DNA of 64,000 bases from Bacillus xiamenensis (GCF_000300535.1 NZ_AMSH01000008.1:1-64000); one strand, 5' to 3'. Shown: positions 16,559 to 27,690, numbered from the stretch's first letter. Translations and numbers: made by a program. Notes: generated by a model from the letters alone, not told the origin.

Positions 16559-16573
16559 AATTAACAGAATATT
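16559..16573. promoter_or_regulatory. CodY-box-like site upstream of the second BrnQ gene
   Basis: AATTAACAGAATATT, 12 of 15 matches to the CodY consensus, about 30 bases downstream of the expected transcription start, where a bound protein would act as a roadblock. Confidence 0.5.
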
Positions 16574-16602
16574 TCAACATAATAATGGAGGCTTTACATT
16601 CA

Positions 16603-17946
16603 ATGAAGGCAACTTTGTCGACGAAAGATACGGTTATCATAGGTTTTATGCTATTTGCTCTATTCTTCGGCGCCGGTAATATGATTTATCCACCAGAACT
16701 TGGGCAATATGCTGGACAAAATGTGTGGAGAGCAATGGGCGGATTTTTATTAACAGGTGTCGGTTTACCCCTTCTCGGGATTATTGCGATTGCTTTAACA
16801 GGACGCGATGCGAAAGGACTAGCTGATAAGGCTCACCCAGTGTTTGGAACAGCATTTACAGTCATTTTATATTTATCCATTGGACCGCTTTTCGCTATTC
16901 CTCGAACAGGAACCGTCTCTTATGAGATTGGGGCATTACCATTTTTATCAAGTGTGCCAGCTTGGCTTTCACTTCTTTTATTTACACTTGTCTTTTTTGG
17001 TATTACGTATTACCTTGCTTTAAACCCAACAAAGATTGTCGATCGAGTGGGGAAAGTTTTAACACCAATTAAATTTACCATCATTTTGATTATTATCGTC
17101 AAAGCGCTTTTAACGCCAATGGGTGTGATTGGCACACCAGATGTATCTTATAGCAATGGATCTTTCTTCAAAGGATTTCTTGAGGGCTATAAGACAATGG
17201 ATGCTCTTGCTTCGATTGTCTTTGGAATTGTGGTCATCAATGCCATTAAAGGGCGCGGCGTGACAAGTAAAAAGGCACTTGCCTCTGCTTGTATCAAAGC
17301 TGGTCTGATTGCAGCATGCGGTTTAACATTTGTGTATTTATCACTTGCTTATTTAGGCGCTTCTAGTACACACGCGATTGGATTCGTTGGAGACGGCAGC
17401 AAAATCTTGGCTCAGTCTTCCCAATTCCTATTCGGCAGTCTAGGAAATATTGTGTTAGGTGCTGCCATTACAGTCGCATGTTTAACGACAAGTATCGGTC
17501 TTGTCACATCATGCGGGGAGTATTTCTCAAAGTTACTGCCTAAACTTTCATATAAAACGGTCGTAACGCTCGTCACATTATTTAGTTTCATCATTTCAAA
17601 CTTTGGATTAGCTCATATTGTCGCTTTCTCTGTTCCTGTATTAACAGCGATTTATCCGCTTGCGATTGTGATTATTGTGTTATCACTTGCTGATAAATGG
17701 CTTGGACATAGAAGACCTGTCTATGTTCTCTCTTTAATCTTAACAGGCTGCGTCAGCTTATTTGACGGTTTAGCCGCAGCGAACCTCCCAATCGGTCCAG
17801 TGAAAGACATCTTTAAAGCCGTACTGCCATTTTATGACCTTGGCATTGGCTGGATTGTTCCTGCTTTACTTGGAGTCATCGCCGGGTTCGTCATTTCTCT
17901 TTTCACTTCTTCTGCTTCAGAAGAACAACAGAAACAAGCTTCATAA
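16603..17946 (+). CDS. Branched-chain amino acid cation symporter (BrnQ family), copy 2
   Basis: Second LIVCS-family symporter of 447 residues, closely similar to copy 1 throughout. Shared blocks include FMLFALFFGAGNMI, GFLLTGVGLPLLGI, YLSIGPLFAIPRTGTVSYE and GFLEGYKTMDALASIVFGIV. The start at 16603 gives equal length to copy 1 and has GGAGG upstream; longer frames back to 16525 lack a suitable start. It arose by tandem duplication relative to B. subtilis, which has one gene here. It has a separate promoter and CodY-like site. Substrate preference may differ from copy 1, but sequence does not decide it. Confidence 0.9.
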   Translation: MKATLSTKDTVIIGFMLFALFFGAGNMIYPPELGQYAGQNVWRAMGGFLLTGVGLPLLGIIAIALTGRDAKGLADKAHPVFGTAFTVILYLSIGPLFAIPRTGTVSYEIGALPFLSSVPAWLSLLLFTLVFFGITYYLALNPTKIVDRVGKVLTPIKFTIILIIIVKALLTPMGVIGTPDVSYSNGSFFKGFLEGYKTMDALASIVFGIVVINAIKGRGVTSKKALASACIKAGLIAACGLTFVYLSLAYLGASSTHAIGFVGDGSKILAQSSQFLFGSLGNIVLGAAITVACLTTSIGLVTSCGEYFSKLLPKLSYKTVVTLVTLFSFIISNFGLAHIVAFSVPVLTAIYPLAIVIIVLSLADKWLGHRRPVYVLSLILTGCVSLFDGLAAANLPIGPVKDIFKAVLPFYDLGIGWIVPALLGVIAGFVISLFTSSASEEQQKQAS

Positions 17947-17949
17947 TTT

Positions 17950-17984
17950 GAAAAAAGCTGAAGTCCTAAAAATGGACTTCAGCT
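17950..17984. terminator. Bidirectional terminator between brnQ copy 2 and ezrA
   Basis: AAAAAAGCTGAAGTCC and its complement GGACTTCAGCTTTTTT around a 7-base loop. A/T runs on both sides serve both convergent genes. Confidence 0.92.
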
Positions 17985-17987
17985 TTT

Positions 17988-19691
17988 TTATTGGTGCTGG
18001 TATTCTTTTTCTTGCTTCGCTAAAAGTTTGTGGACGGCTCCAGGTGATGCTTTTTCAACAGCCGCTGCTGCCACATCAAATGAACCGTTATAATCATAGG
18101 CATAAAATCTTCGTTCTGCTTCTTTTAATTGCTCTGACAAGATATGATTTTGACTTCTGAACCGGTTGCCGTATTGAATGATCCGTTCAATTTGATCCAC
18201 TTTACTGAGCATTTCTTGCGTCTCATGAGCGACACTTCTCACTGTTTCAGAGGCTTCTTTTAATTGTTGGTTCACTGCCGGCATATTCAAAGGCAGGTTC
18301 TCAAGCTGCTCATGCACTTGCTGAATCATCTCCTGCGCTTTTTCAGCACGTTCTTTGATGTCAGCAGGTACGCCTGGAATATTGCTTTTATGCAGCTGTC
18401 GTACTGTATCTGTCAGCAGTGTTTTAAGTTCAGTCAGTGTTTCTCTCGCCTGCAGTTCTTCTTTTCGTAACGATTGAAGATGATCTTTAAACGATTCATG
18501 CAAGGCTTTTGCTTCCTCGATAAAGGTCTCGAGCTGATTGATTTCAGTCATTAATAAAGAATATGCCACATGATCACGATCGAGTTTCTCACGTATTTGC
18601 TTCATGAGCTTTTCAATTTCTTCTAAGCGTTTCTCAAAAGCTTTCTGCTGATCAAGCTCTCCTGCTGTCAGCTTGTAGCTTTCTTTCACAAGGGCTGTTT
18701 CTGCCTTTGTTTGCGTATGATCCTGTTCAAGCTTTTGGAATGCTTCCTCAAGCTCAGGCATCTTGCTTTTTATTTCCTGACCTGCTTCTACTTCTGCTTC
18801 CAGCTGATCATACAATGTCTGAATCGCATCATCGATCAATTGCAGAATGCTGGATGCTTCATCTAAATTGAGTTCATCAATGAGTAATTTTTCTGCTCGA
18901 GTCAGCTGTTTATTTAAATTATCCAGTTCTTTTGTGATTTGGATGTGCTCCAGTTTGTAGCCTTTGTCTGTCATTTCTTTATAACCGTCTTTCAGCTTCG
19001 TCAGCTGACCTGGTACAGTTTGTTTGCAGTCTGCGATGAGCTTCGGTACATCATTGATATATAATTGCAGCTGATCGAGTCTGCGGTCTTGCTCAAGCAA
19101 AATTTTTCTTGCTGTCATGTAGTTTCCGTTTTCTGTCTCTTCTTCATACTGCTTGATCCCTTCCCAGGCCTCATCTAAGTCCTGCTCCATTTTGTCATAA
19201 AGGGTGCCATATAAATGGCTGTATGCAAGCAGATTTTTTCGAACGGTTTGGTATTGCTCTTTGACCTTTTCAATGTCTTTGCGGTTTTGCTCCTCGCTTG
19301 TGACAAGGTCTGCAATCTCTTTTAAAATGTCTTCAATGTTCGAATCAGCAGCTGCCAGCAAATCCCCAATATGTGCCAGGACTTGCTTAGCTTTGGAGAA
19401 TCGATATTTATCAGAATACTCCTCTGCATCGTATAATAGCTCCTCTACCTTTGGAAGATGGGCTGTGACGATATCGTCCCACTCTGCACGCCATCTTTCA
19501 AAAAACTGCTCTGTTTCTCCGGTCATTTTTAAATGTTTGATTTTTGAAATTTCTTCTACAATTGATCTGTTTAAAATTTCAATTTTCCATGCTTCCAATC
19601 GGTCAATCTCTTTATATATATTTTTTCGAAGGAAGTAACCGACTGAAAACAAAGCAAGCAAAATGACAATTAAACCGATGATTAACTCCAT
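17988..19691 (-). CDS. ezrA: Septation ring formation regulator EzrA
   Basis: Membrane-anchored negative regulator of FtsZ ring assembly that also helps bring PBP1 to the septum. The 567-residue protein has a single N-terminal transmembrane helix (ELIIGLIVILLALFSVGYF, about 2-20), followed by a long cytoplasmic region rich in Glu, Lys, Gln and Leu heptads arranged as spectrin-like helical bundles. Length and start match B. subtilis EzrA (562). GGGGG lies ahead of the ATG. It sits between braB and hisJ as in B. subtilis. Confidence 0.95.
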   Translation of the reverse strand: MELIIGLIVILLALFSVGYFLRKNIYKEIDRLEAWKIEILNRSIVEEISKIKHLKMTGETEQFFERWRAEWDDIVTAHLPKVEELLYDAEEYSDKYRFSKAKQVLAHIGDLLAAADSNIEDILKEIADLVTSEEQNRKDIEKVKEQYQTVRKNLLAYSHLYGTLYDKMEQDLDEAWEGIKQYEEETENGNYMTARKILLEQDRRLDQLQLYINDVPKLIADCKQTVPGQLTKLKDGYKEMTDKGYKLEHIQITKELDNLNKQLTRAEKLLIDELNLDEASSILQLIDDAIQTLYDQLEAEVEAGQEIKSKMPELEEAFQKLEQDHTQTKAETALVKESYKLTAGELDQQKAFEKRLEEIEKLMKQIREKLDRDHVAYSLLMTEINQLETFIEEAKALHESFKDHLQSLRKEELQARETLTELKTLLTDTVRQLHKSNIPGVPADIKERAEKAQEMIQQVHEQLENLPLNMPAVNQQLKEASETVRSVAHETQEMLSKVDQIERIIQYGNRFRSQNHILSEQLKEAERRFYAYDYNGSFDVAAAAVEKASPGAVHKLLAKQEKEYQHQ

Positions 19692-20031
19692 AATGAGCCC
19701 CCTTGTTGTGATCTAAGTGATGTCAGGGTAAAAGTGTCCCGAATAGACCTGAGAACCCTTTCGTGTCCGCTTTGCATTTGCTTTTTATAAGCAGGATCGT
19801 ATGTTTTCCAAGACGATCCATTCACGGTTTTATGTATGTTTTTTCAAGAAAGTCATTCAGCGCTTTCTATCATTTGATCACACGTCTCAATGTGACCTGC
19901 TTTTATGTATGCGGAAGCTGTCGTTTTCATTGTTATTATGATACCATGTAACCAACATTTTTGGTCATGATTTTTCATTATTTTCACTGATCAACATCAC
20001 GTTTTTCAAAATATCGACAAGAGGTGACGAC
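19692..20031. other. Intergenic region between ezrA and hisJ
   Basis: 340 bases between divergent genes. It must hold both promoters, but no clear -35/-10 pair, palindrome or RNA structure stood out. Open frames here (such as 19763-19951) lack ribosome binding sites. Confidence 0.5.
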
Positions 20032-20847
20032 ATGCTGAAACAAGATGCACATCTACATACTCCGTTTTGCCCGCACGGGACGCTTGATCCTTTTCATTCT
20101 TATATTGAAAAAGCAATGAAAAAGGGATTTGATTCCATCACCTTTACCGAGCATGCTCCGCTGCCACCTTCGTTTCGCGATCCAACACCTGAGCAGGATA
20201 GCGCCATGAAGCTTCAAGACCTTGAAGCGTATTTGACGAAGCTGGATCAGCTGAAACAGGAATACAAAGGACAATTAATAGTAAAAACTGGGCTTGAGGT
20301 CGACTATATCAGAGAGTATGAACAGGAAACAAGTGCCTTTTTAGACTGCTACGGTCCTGAACTAGACGATAGTATTTTGTCTGTTCACTTTCTTCCTGCT
20401 GGCGATGATTATATTTGTCTTGATTTTGACGAGCATGCCTTCAAGCAGCTGATCAGCATTTATGGCAGTATCGAGCAGGTCTACGAAAGCTACTATGACC
20501 AAATTCATTCTTCTATTCTATCATCTTTAGGTCACTATAAGCCAAAGAGAATCGGTCATATCACCCTTGTCCAGAAATTCAAACAGCTTTTTCCATATGA
20601 GATGCCGCCTGAACTACGTCAAAAGGTCACCCTTTGCCTTGAAGAAACGGCAAAAAAAGGCATGTCCTTAGATTTTAATACATCAGGTCTTCGTAAGACA
20701 TATGCCAGAAGTATCTATTTGGAGCAATGGATGATTGATTTCGCAAAACAGAAAAAAATTCCGCTCATATTCGGGTCTGATGCCCATCAAGCGGAAGATC
20801 TCGGGTATGCGTATGATCAGTTTGAAGACATGATCAGTTTCAGGTGA
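20032..20847 (+). CDS. hisJ: Histidinol-phosphatase HisJ (PHP family)
   Basis: Dephosphorylates L-histidinol phosphate, the penultimate step of histidine synthesis. The 271-residue protein has PHP-domain metal motifs: DAHLHTPFCPHG at the N-terminus (HxH), FTEHAPLP, GLEVDY, and a late GSDAH. Length fits B. subtilis HisJ (268). GAGGTGAC precedes the ATG. The last 31 bases overlap tail-to-tail with refZ. It lies outside the his operon, as in B. subtilis. Confidence 0.93.
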   Translation: MLKQDAHLHTPFCPHGTLDPFHSYIEKAMKKGFDSITFTEHAPLPPSFRDPTPEQDSAMKLQDLEAYLTKLDQLKQEYKGQLIVKTGLEVDYIREYEQETSAFLDCYGPELDDSILSVHFLPAGDDYICLDFDEHAFKQLISIYGSIEQVYESYYDQIHSSILSSLGHYKPKRIGHITLVQKFKQLFPYEMPPELRQKVTLCLEETAKKGMSLDFNTSGLRKTYARSIYLEQWMIDFAKQKKIPLIFGSDAHQAEDLGYAYDQFEDMISFR

Positions 20848-21482
20848 GTATCCAGTGCCGGCTCTTTCGGCTCTAGTAAATGATGGAGTGAGCGGCTTAG
20901 TTCCTTAAAGTACGTTTGATAAAAATAAGGCTCACTTGGATTGATATAGAGCACCTCCGCTAAATATTGAGGCTGTAAATACGGCATCATCAGAAGTGAT
21001 TTCAGCTGAATCATAAAAGAGGAGAGTGAAAGCTGCTCACAAATCACGTGGGTTTTTTTCCCTTTTTCAATGATCAGTTGAAACAAGTATTTTTCTTTTG
21101 TTAAATAGGTCGACATGATTTCCCTAATGAGCGTCGAATCAATGGTCACTTCTCGATAAACGAAACGGGTTAATTGACGGTTTTCATGCTGATAAGATAA
21201 AATATCAAAAACCACATGAAGTAAACATTCTTTTGCGTGACGGGTTTCCATGTGATGGATGTGCGATTCAATCATGTGAATATAGCCTTCATAAAAATCG
21301 GAGACGAGCTGCTCTAGCAGTCCTCCTTTTCCTTGAAAGTAATAAGATATATGGGCAACGTTGACGTTTGCTTCTTTCGCAATCTCACGGACAGAGGTAC
21401 CAGAAAATCCTTTTTGGTTAAAAAGTCTGATGGCAGCTTCAATAATACGGTCTTTTGTTTGCACGTTTGTTGATGTTTTCAT
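20817..21482 (-). CDS. refZ: TetR-family regulator of FtsZ RefZ (YttP)
   Basis: DNA-binding protein that binds a few origin-proximal sites and tunes FtsZ placement at the onset of sporulation. The 221-residue protein has the TetR N-terminal HTH (AAIRLFNQKGFSGTSVREIA then VNVAHISYYFQGKGG). A helical C-terminal domain includes QLTRFVYREVTIDSTLIRE and MSTYLTKEKY, nearly identical to B. subtilis RefZ. The start at 21482 has GAGGGGTG; an in-frame codon 6 residues earlier does not. The C-terminus is about 14 residues longer than the B. subtilis protein (207) and runs into the end of hisJ on the other strand. Confidence 0.9.
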   Translation of the reverse strand: MKTSTNVQTKDRIIEAAIRLFNQKGFSGTSVREIAKEANVNVAHISYYFQGKGGLLEQLVSDFYEGYIHMIESHIHHMETRHAKECLLHVVFDILSYQHENRQLTRFVYREVTIDSTLIREIMSTYLTKEKYLFQLIIEKGKKTHVICEQLSLSSFMIQLKSLLMMPYLQPQYLAEVLYINPSEPYFYQTYFKELSRSLHHLLEPKEPALDTHLKLIMSSN

Positions 21483-21608
21483 CCGCTCACCCCTCTTCAT
21501 GTGTACTTACTTCAAGATGAAGGCAGAAGTTCCTTTTACAATTGCTCGACAAATCCCACATGCAAAACGCAAGTTATGTATTTTTGAGATAGAAAGTAGG
21601 AGATTTTC

Positions 21609-22109
21609 ATGTTTCATGTCGAAAAACAGTCTGGCGATCCATCGAAAGACTATCAATTACTGATTAAACAAGTAGAAGCGATCACAGACGGCGAACCAGA
21701 CCTGATTGCCAACTTAGCAAATGCTGCGGCATTATTGTATCACTCACTTCCTGAAGTGAACTGGGCAGGATTTTATTTGGCAAAGGGCGGCGAACTTGTA
21801 CTTGGACCGTTTAACGGACTGCCTGCTTGTGTGCGCATTCCTTCTGGAAAAGGCGTTTGCGGCACCGCATTTGCGACAGGTGATGTGCAGCGTATCGCTG
21901 ATGTGCATGCATTCCCTGGTCATATTGCATGTGATGCAGCATCGCAGTCTGAAATTGTGATCCCGCTTAAAGTAAATGGACAAATCATTGGGGTACTCGA
22001 TATTGACAGTCCAGTGAAAGACCGCTTTAGTGAAGTAGATGAGACCTACTTAATTCAATTTACAGAGGTTCTCCAACAGGCGTTATCCGTCTCTAAGGAT
22101 GCGGAATGA
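21609..22109 (+). CDS. ytsP: GAF-domain free methionine-(R)-sulfoxide reductase (YtsP)
   Basis: Reduces free methionine-R-sulfoxide. The 166-residue protein is a single GAF domain with the three family cysteines in PACVRIPSGKGVCGTAFA and HIACDAASQSE, and a C-terminal GVLDIDSP. Length and sequence match the fRMsr (MsrC) family and B. subtilis YtsP. A TAGGAG sequence precedes the ATG. It is upstream of rpsD on the same strand but separated from it by a terminator and a long leader. Enzyme activity is inferred from the conserved cysteines. Confidence 0.88.
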   Translation: MFHVEKQSGDPSKDYQLLIKQVEAITDGEPDLIANLANAAALLYHSLPEVNWAGFYLAKGGELVLGPFNGLPACVRIPSGKGVCGTAFATGDVQRIADVHAFPGHIACDAASQSEIVIPLKVNGQIIGVLDIDSPVKDRFSEVDETYLIQFTEVLQQALSVSKDAE

Positions 22110-22115
22110 TGCAGG

Positions 22116-22146
22116 AAAAGCAGGCAGATTGTCTGCTTTTTTGTTT
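22116..22146 (+). terminator. Terminator of ytsP
   Basis: AAAAGCAG / CTGCTTTT with loop GCAGATTGT, followed by TTG TTTT. Confidence 0.8.
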
Positions 22147-22201
22147 TGCTTTCTTCCTCGATGAATGCCGACCAGGTTTGACATTCTCCTCTTTAAATAG
22201 G

Positions 22202-22230
22202 TTGACTTCTCCTATCCAGCATCATATAAT
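22202..22230 (+). promoter_or_regulatory. Promoter of rpsD
   Basis: TTGACT (22202-22207) and TATAAT (22225-22230), spacer 17, a strong vegetative promoter as expected for a ribosomal protein gene. Confidence 0.85.
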
Positions 22231-22236
22231 AGAGTT

Positions 22237-23022
<786 letters not shown>

Positions 23023-23048
23023 TTTCATGACTCTCTCAAAGAGTGAGC

Positions 23049-23100
23049 AAACAAACCCTAGAGACCTTGATTGTTCAAGGATGTCTAGGGTTTTTTGTTT
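23049..23100 (+). terminator. Terminator of rpsD
   Basis: Long stem AAACCCTAGA..CCTTGA / TCAAGG..TCTAGGGTTT, then TTTTGTTTG. Confidence 0.92.
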
Positions 23101-23340
23101 GCGTTCCACCATGACCTAACACCTACAAGATGAAAGCGAATGTATGACAGTGTGTAACAACATCCTTATCCAAAACCTTTCTTCGCAGCATCACCACCAT
23201 CTCCGCTTCACTATGTGATGGTCATTCCCACATACAAATATTTAGCTGCAATTTGTCTATTGGTACAATGATGATAGATGAAATAAAAAAAGCACCGACG
23301 TCTTATCATCTTCTTCTATAGCACTTAGCTGGAGGAATGC
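23101..23340. other. Intergenic region at the left end of the rpsD-tyrS insertion
   Basis: No gene seen. A TACAAT at about 23262 could be the -10 of the following broken gene, with no good -35. B. subtilis has tyrS next to rpsD, so this is where foreign or lost-elsewhere sequence begins. Confidence 0.4.
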
Positions 23341-23895
23341 ATGTTTTTTATATTAGTCATGATTCTCATTCTCTTCGCCTTGTCTATTTTCGCTTATTCT
23401 CTTTTAAGAAAAAAACAGATCATAGATGCACCACCAAATGTATTGGCTGCGATGTTGTTCATCTTACTGATCTTTATTTCTCTCTGTTTTGTGATCACAG
23501 TTCCAAGTGTCATGCTGTGCATAGTGGCTTTAGGGGGAAACTTTCTTTTTGGAGAATATATAACATATGATTCATTTTTTTCATTGATCTCGTTCTCTTT
23601 GTTAGTAGGTGTGATAGTGGTTTTTTTGTCACCTTTTCTTCTATTCATAGGCAAAGGGCTGGCCTATTTATTCAAACTCCCTGCATGGCTGACTTCTGCT
23701 TTGGAGTGAATCATTTCTTGGATCGTTTTACATCTCTCTATCAAGTATGTCCTTCACATAAAACTAGTGAATGTATCCATATGGGGACACGGCACATTAA
23801 TTTTATCTTTCTTTGTCAGCTTTTTATTTATTGGAATTGATCTCATATATTCAGGGATGAAACAGCGAAAACCACCGCTGGATGAACATGCTTAA
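23341..23895 (+). pseudogene. Membrane protein gene interrupted by an in-frame TGA
   Basis: The first part (23341-23709) encodes 122 residues with about four hydrophobic segments (start MFFILVMILILFALSIFAYS), preceded by TGGAGGA. After the TGA at 23707-23709 the same frame stays open for 61 more codons to the TAA at 23893-23895. That second part is also membrane-like (TLILSFFVSFLFIGIDLIYS, end KQRKPPLDEHA). Together they would make about a 184-residue protein with five or six membrane spans. A single nonsense mutation is the simplest explanation; the shorter 122-residue product might still be made. I do not recognise the family. Confidence 0.6.
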
Positions 23896-23903
23896 TGGCT
23901 TAT

Positions 23904-23938
23904 AACAAAAAAGCGCCTAGATATGATTCTAGGTGCTT
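23904..23938 (-). terminator. Terminator of the isochorismatase-family gene
   Basis: On the minus strand, GCACCTAGA / CTAGGCGC stem then TTTTTTG. The stem includes the TAG stop codon of the gene. Confidence 0.75.
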
Positions 23939-24498
23939 TCGCTTGTCCACTTTGTCATCAGCTGTTCTGCTGTCAGGACTGTCGCAAATTCCTCATGCAG
24001 TGTTGCAAGTGAGAGGCGATGGATCGTTTCTGGGTCATAATATGTACCAGTTTGATCTGTGAGTCCAAAGGCAGCTACTGCATCCGAAATGAGGTATGTA
24101 TCAAAGCCTAGGTTTCCACTCATTCTTGTTGTGGTAGATACGCAGTGCGGTGTTGTGAGTCCAGCGATCACGACCGTATCAATCTGGTTTGATCTTAACT
24201 GTTCCTCTAAGTTTGTACCTATAAAGCTGCTGTTGACTTTCTTACGTATGACCATTTCTTCATCTAGCGGTTTGGCGATTTCTTTGAAGAGATGCCCTTC
24301 ATTTGCCGGATGAAATACGGAGTTCGGCTTGTCAGATGTATGCTGAATATGAATGACTGTCCAGCCTTTTTTTCTCCAAAACGTCAATAGACGATTGATA
24401 TTCTTCTCTGCATCTAGATTATTCCGTTCTCCCCATTTTTCGTGCTCGAACGCCTTCTGTACGTCCACAATAATCAAAGCCTTTTGATTCTTTTGCAC
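23929..24498 (-). CDS. Isochorismatase-family cysteine hydrolase
   Basis: Soluble hydrolase of the nicotinamidase/isochorismatase superfamily. The 189-residue protein has the catalytic triad pattern: Asp in ALIIVDVQKAF, Lys in RKKVNSSF, and Cys in GLTTPHCVSTTTRM. The cis-peptide glycine-threonine region (AGLTTPH) precedes the Cys. Start is GTG at 24498 with GGGGGTGGG 7 bases away; the frame is open 48 codons further upstream but without start signals or family similarity. It lies in the rpsD-tyrS insertion, alone on its transcript. Substrate is unknown. Confidence 0.82.
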   Translation of the reverse strand: MQKNQKALIIVDVQKAFEHEKWGERNNLDAEKNINRLLTFWRKKGWTVIHIQHTSDKPNSVFHPANEGHLFKEIAKPLDEEMVIRKKVNSSFIGTNLEEQLRSNQIDTVVIAGLTTPHCVSTTTRMSGNLGFDTYLISDAVAAFGLTDQTGTYYDPETIHRLSLATLHEEFATVLTAEQLMTKWTSEST

Positions 24499-24710
24499 AA
24501 ACGCCCACCCCCGATGATTGTTATTCACTATATGTAGTGTAAAGAATGGTGGTTGATTTGTACATGTTTTTATTCGGCTATGTACGCTGTTTTGTCTGTT
24601 TTTGCAGCAAAAAGATAAATCACACACTGGCCATGATGTCATAGATGCTAATGAGCTTCAATCTTTCACATGCCCCGCAAAGCCTATCCCATGGCTTATC
24701 TCTAACGACA

Positions 24711-24745
24711 TGAAAAAAGACAGCACATGACGGCTGTCTTTTTTC
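24711..24745. terminator. Terminator of the lipase gene
   Basis: GAAAAAAGACAGC / GCTGTCTTTTTTC stem with A and T runs on both sides; used by the lipase gene on the minus strand. Confidence 0.9.
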
Positions 24746-24750
24746 ATTTT

Positions 24751-25392
24751 TTAATTCGTATTTTGTCCCCCGCCATTCAATCCTTCTTTCACATAGCCTT
24801 TGACTTGGCTTGAGGTTAATAGTCCGATATGTCCGACGCCATGGATCCGGACGTTTCTTGCGCCAATTAAGTGAGAGAGGCTGTTGACGACGATGAGATC
24901 GGCTGAGCTATAGATCGATGTATATAGGATTTTTTGATTTGGATCGGTGCCTGGTAATGCTCTGAGTGAAACGAGTCCGTTCGCTCCACCTAGTGTGACG
25001 ACGTTTTCAATTTTATCTCCGCCGTCTAGGTTCTTAATGTAATATAATGTGTTGGCTCCACCCATGCTATGAGCCACAATATCTACTTTTTTAGCGCCCG
25101 TTTTGGCTAGTACATCTTTCACGTATCTAGAAAGACGCGGGCCATTGTTCAGGTTATTGCCTGTTTTGTCTATGAAATCGATTGCAAAAAGTTGGTTTTG
25201 ATCCCATCCCTGTGATACCAAGTACCGTTTGATCGAAGCAAAGTTATAAGATGCACCGCCCATGCCATGTACCATCACAACCGGATTATGCTCAGCCGCT
25301 TTGACCTCTTTTGGCTGGATGAAGGCCATTGAACCAATCACTAATGCAAGCGCAATGAGAATTTGCAAACTCCTTTTCTTTAAAACAATCAT
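24751..25392 (-). CDS. lipA: Secreted lipase, LipA family (subfamily I.4)
   Basis: Extracellular triacylglycerol lipase, a minimal alpha/beta hydrolase without lid. The 213-residue precursor has a Sec signal peptide ([20 protein letters not shown]) with probable cleavage after EVKA, leaving a mature protein of about 181 residues beginning [11 protein letters not shown]. The nucleophile lies in AHSMGGAN (Ala replacing the first Gly of GxSxG, typical of this subfamily), and the catalytic His in GVGHIGL. The C-terminus [11 protein letters not shown] is the same as in B. subtilis LipA. The start at 25392 fits GGGGG spacing better than the ATG 6 bases upstream. B. pumilus is known for this enzyme. 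Confidence 0.93.
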   Translation of the reverse strand: MIVLKKRSLQILIALALVIGSMAFIQPKEVKAAEHNPVVMVHGMGGASYNFASIKRYLVSQGWDQNQLFAIDFIDKTGNNLNNGPRLSRYVKDVLAKTGAKKVDIVAHSMGGANTLYYIKNLDGGDKIENVVTLGGANGLVSLRALPGTDPNQKILYTSIYSSADLIVVNSLSHLIGARNVRIHGVGHIGLLTSSQVKGYVKEGLNGGGQNTN

Positions 25393-25596
25393 GTTCATTC
25401 CCCCTTATTTTTCTAATACGTCTCTATTTTAAACAAGAAAAATATGACAGAAAAGTGAACAAGGTAATATTTATAAGATCTTTTTATATCACAATAAATA
25501 ATGAAAAAGCACCTTGGCCTTTTTTAAATTAAAACAAAAAGACTACGAGACTTTCTTTCCTATATAATATGAATAGACAAAAGGAGGTTCTACTAG

Positions 25597-25953
25597 ATGC
25601 TCTTCACTCAAACACCTGCACCACCCTACTATGCAGTGATTTTCACATCAAAACGAACAAATGTTGAATAGAAAGAGTACGCTGCTGCTGCTCAAAGAAT
25701 GGAACAATTAGCGAAAGACTTGGGCGGGTTTCTTGGAATTGAAAGTGTACGAGATGAACACGGGACTGGGATTACTGTGTCGTATTGGGATTCATTAGCA
25801 GCAATCAAAGAATGGAAAGAACATACAGCGCACCAGCGTGTTCAAAAAAAGGGGGAAACAGATTGGTACGAATCCTATACGACCCGAATTTACAAGGTGG
25901 AGCATGATTACACAAACAAAAATTCACTCCTTGAAAAAGAAGCAAATGAATGA
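25597..25953 (+). pseudogene. Antibiotic-biosynthesis-monooxygenase-fold protein (YqjZ-like), interrupted by TAG
   Basis: AAAGGAGG is followed 6-7 bases later by an ATG at 25597 and a frame that reads MLFTQTPAPPYYAVIFTSKR and then TAG at 25669-25671 (codon 25). The frame continues in phase from there to 25953 with the rest of an ABM-type ferredoxin-like domain (RMEQLAKDLGGFLGIESVRD, VSYWDSLAAIKEWKEH, WYESYTTRIYKVEHDY). Restored, the protein would be 118 residues including the stop position, close to B. subtilis YqjZ, a heme-monooxygenase-like protein. An internal ATG at 25699 could start a truncated 84-residue product but lacks a ribosome binding site. Confidence 0.7.
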
Positions 25954-26026
25954 GGCCCTGCAAAATAGTTGGCTCTTTTTAACAGGCGCTTGAACTTGCA
26001 GCAGCCTTCATCTTCATTCCTGCTTC

Positions 26027-26065
26027 TAAAAAAGAAAAGCACCCACATATTAATATTTGAGGTGC
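26027..26065 (-). terminator. Terminator of tyrS
   Basis: On the minus strand GCACCTCAAATATT / AATATGTGGGTGC, then TTTTCTTTTTT. Confidence 0.85.
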
Positions 26066-26087
26066 ATTTCAATGATATATTTGCTAT

Positions 26088-27690
<1,603 letters not shown>

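Noticed and set aside
24499-24642. 48-codon extension of the isochorismatase-family protein
   Set aside because: No start signals, no similarity to the family, and it would pass through the ribosome binding site of the GTG start.
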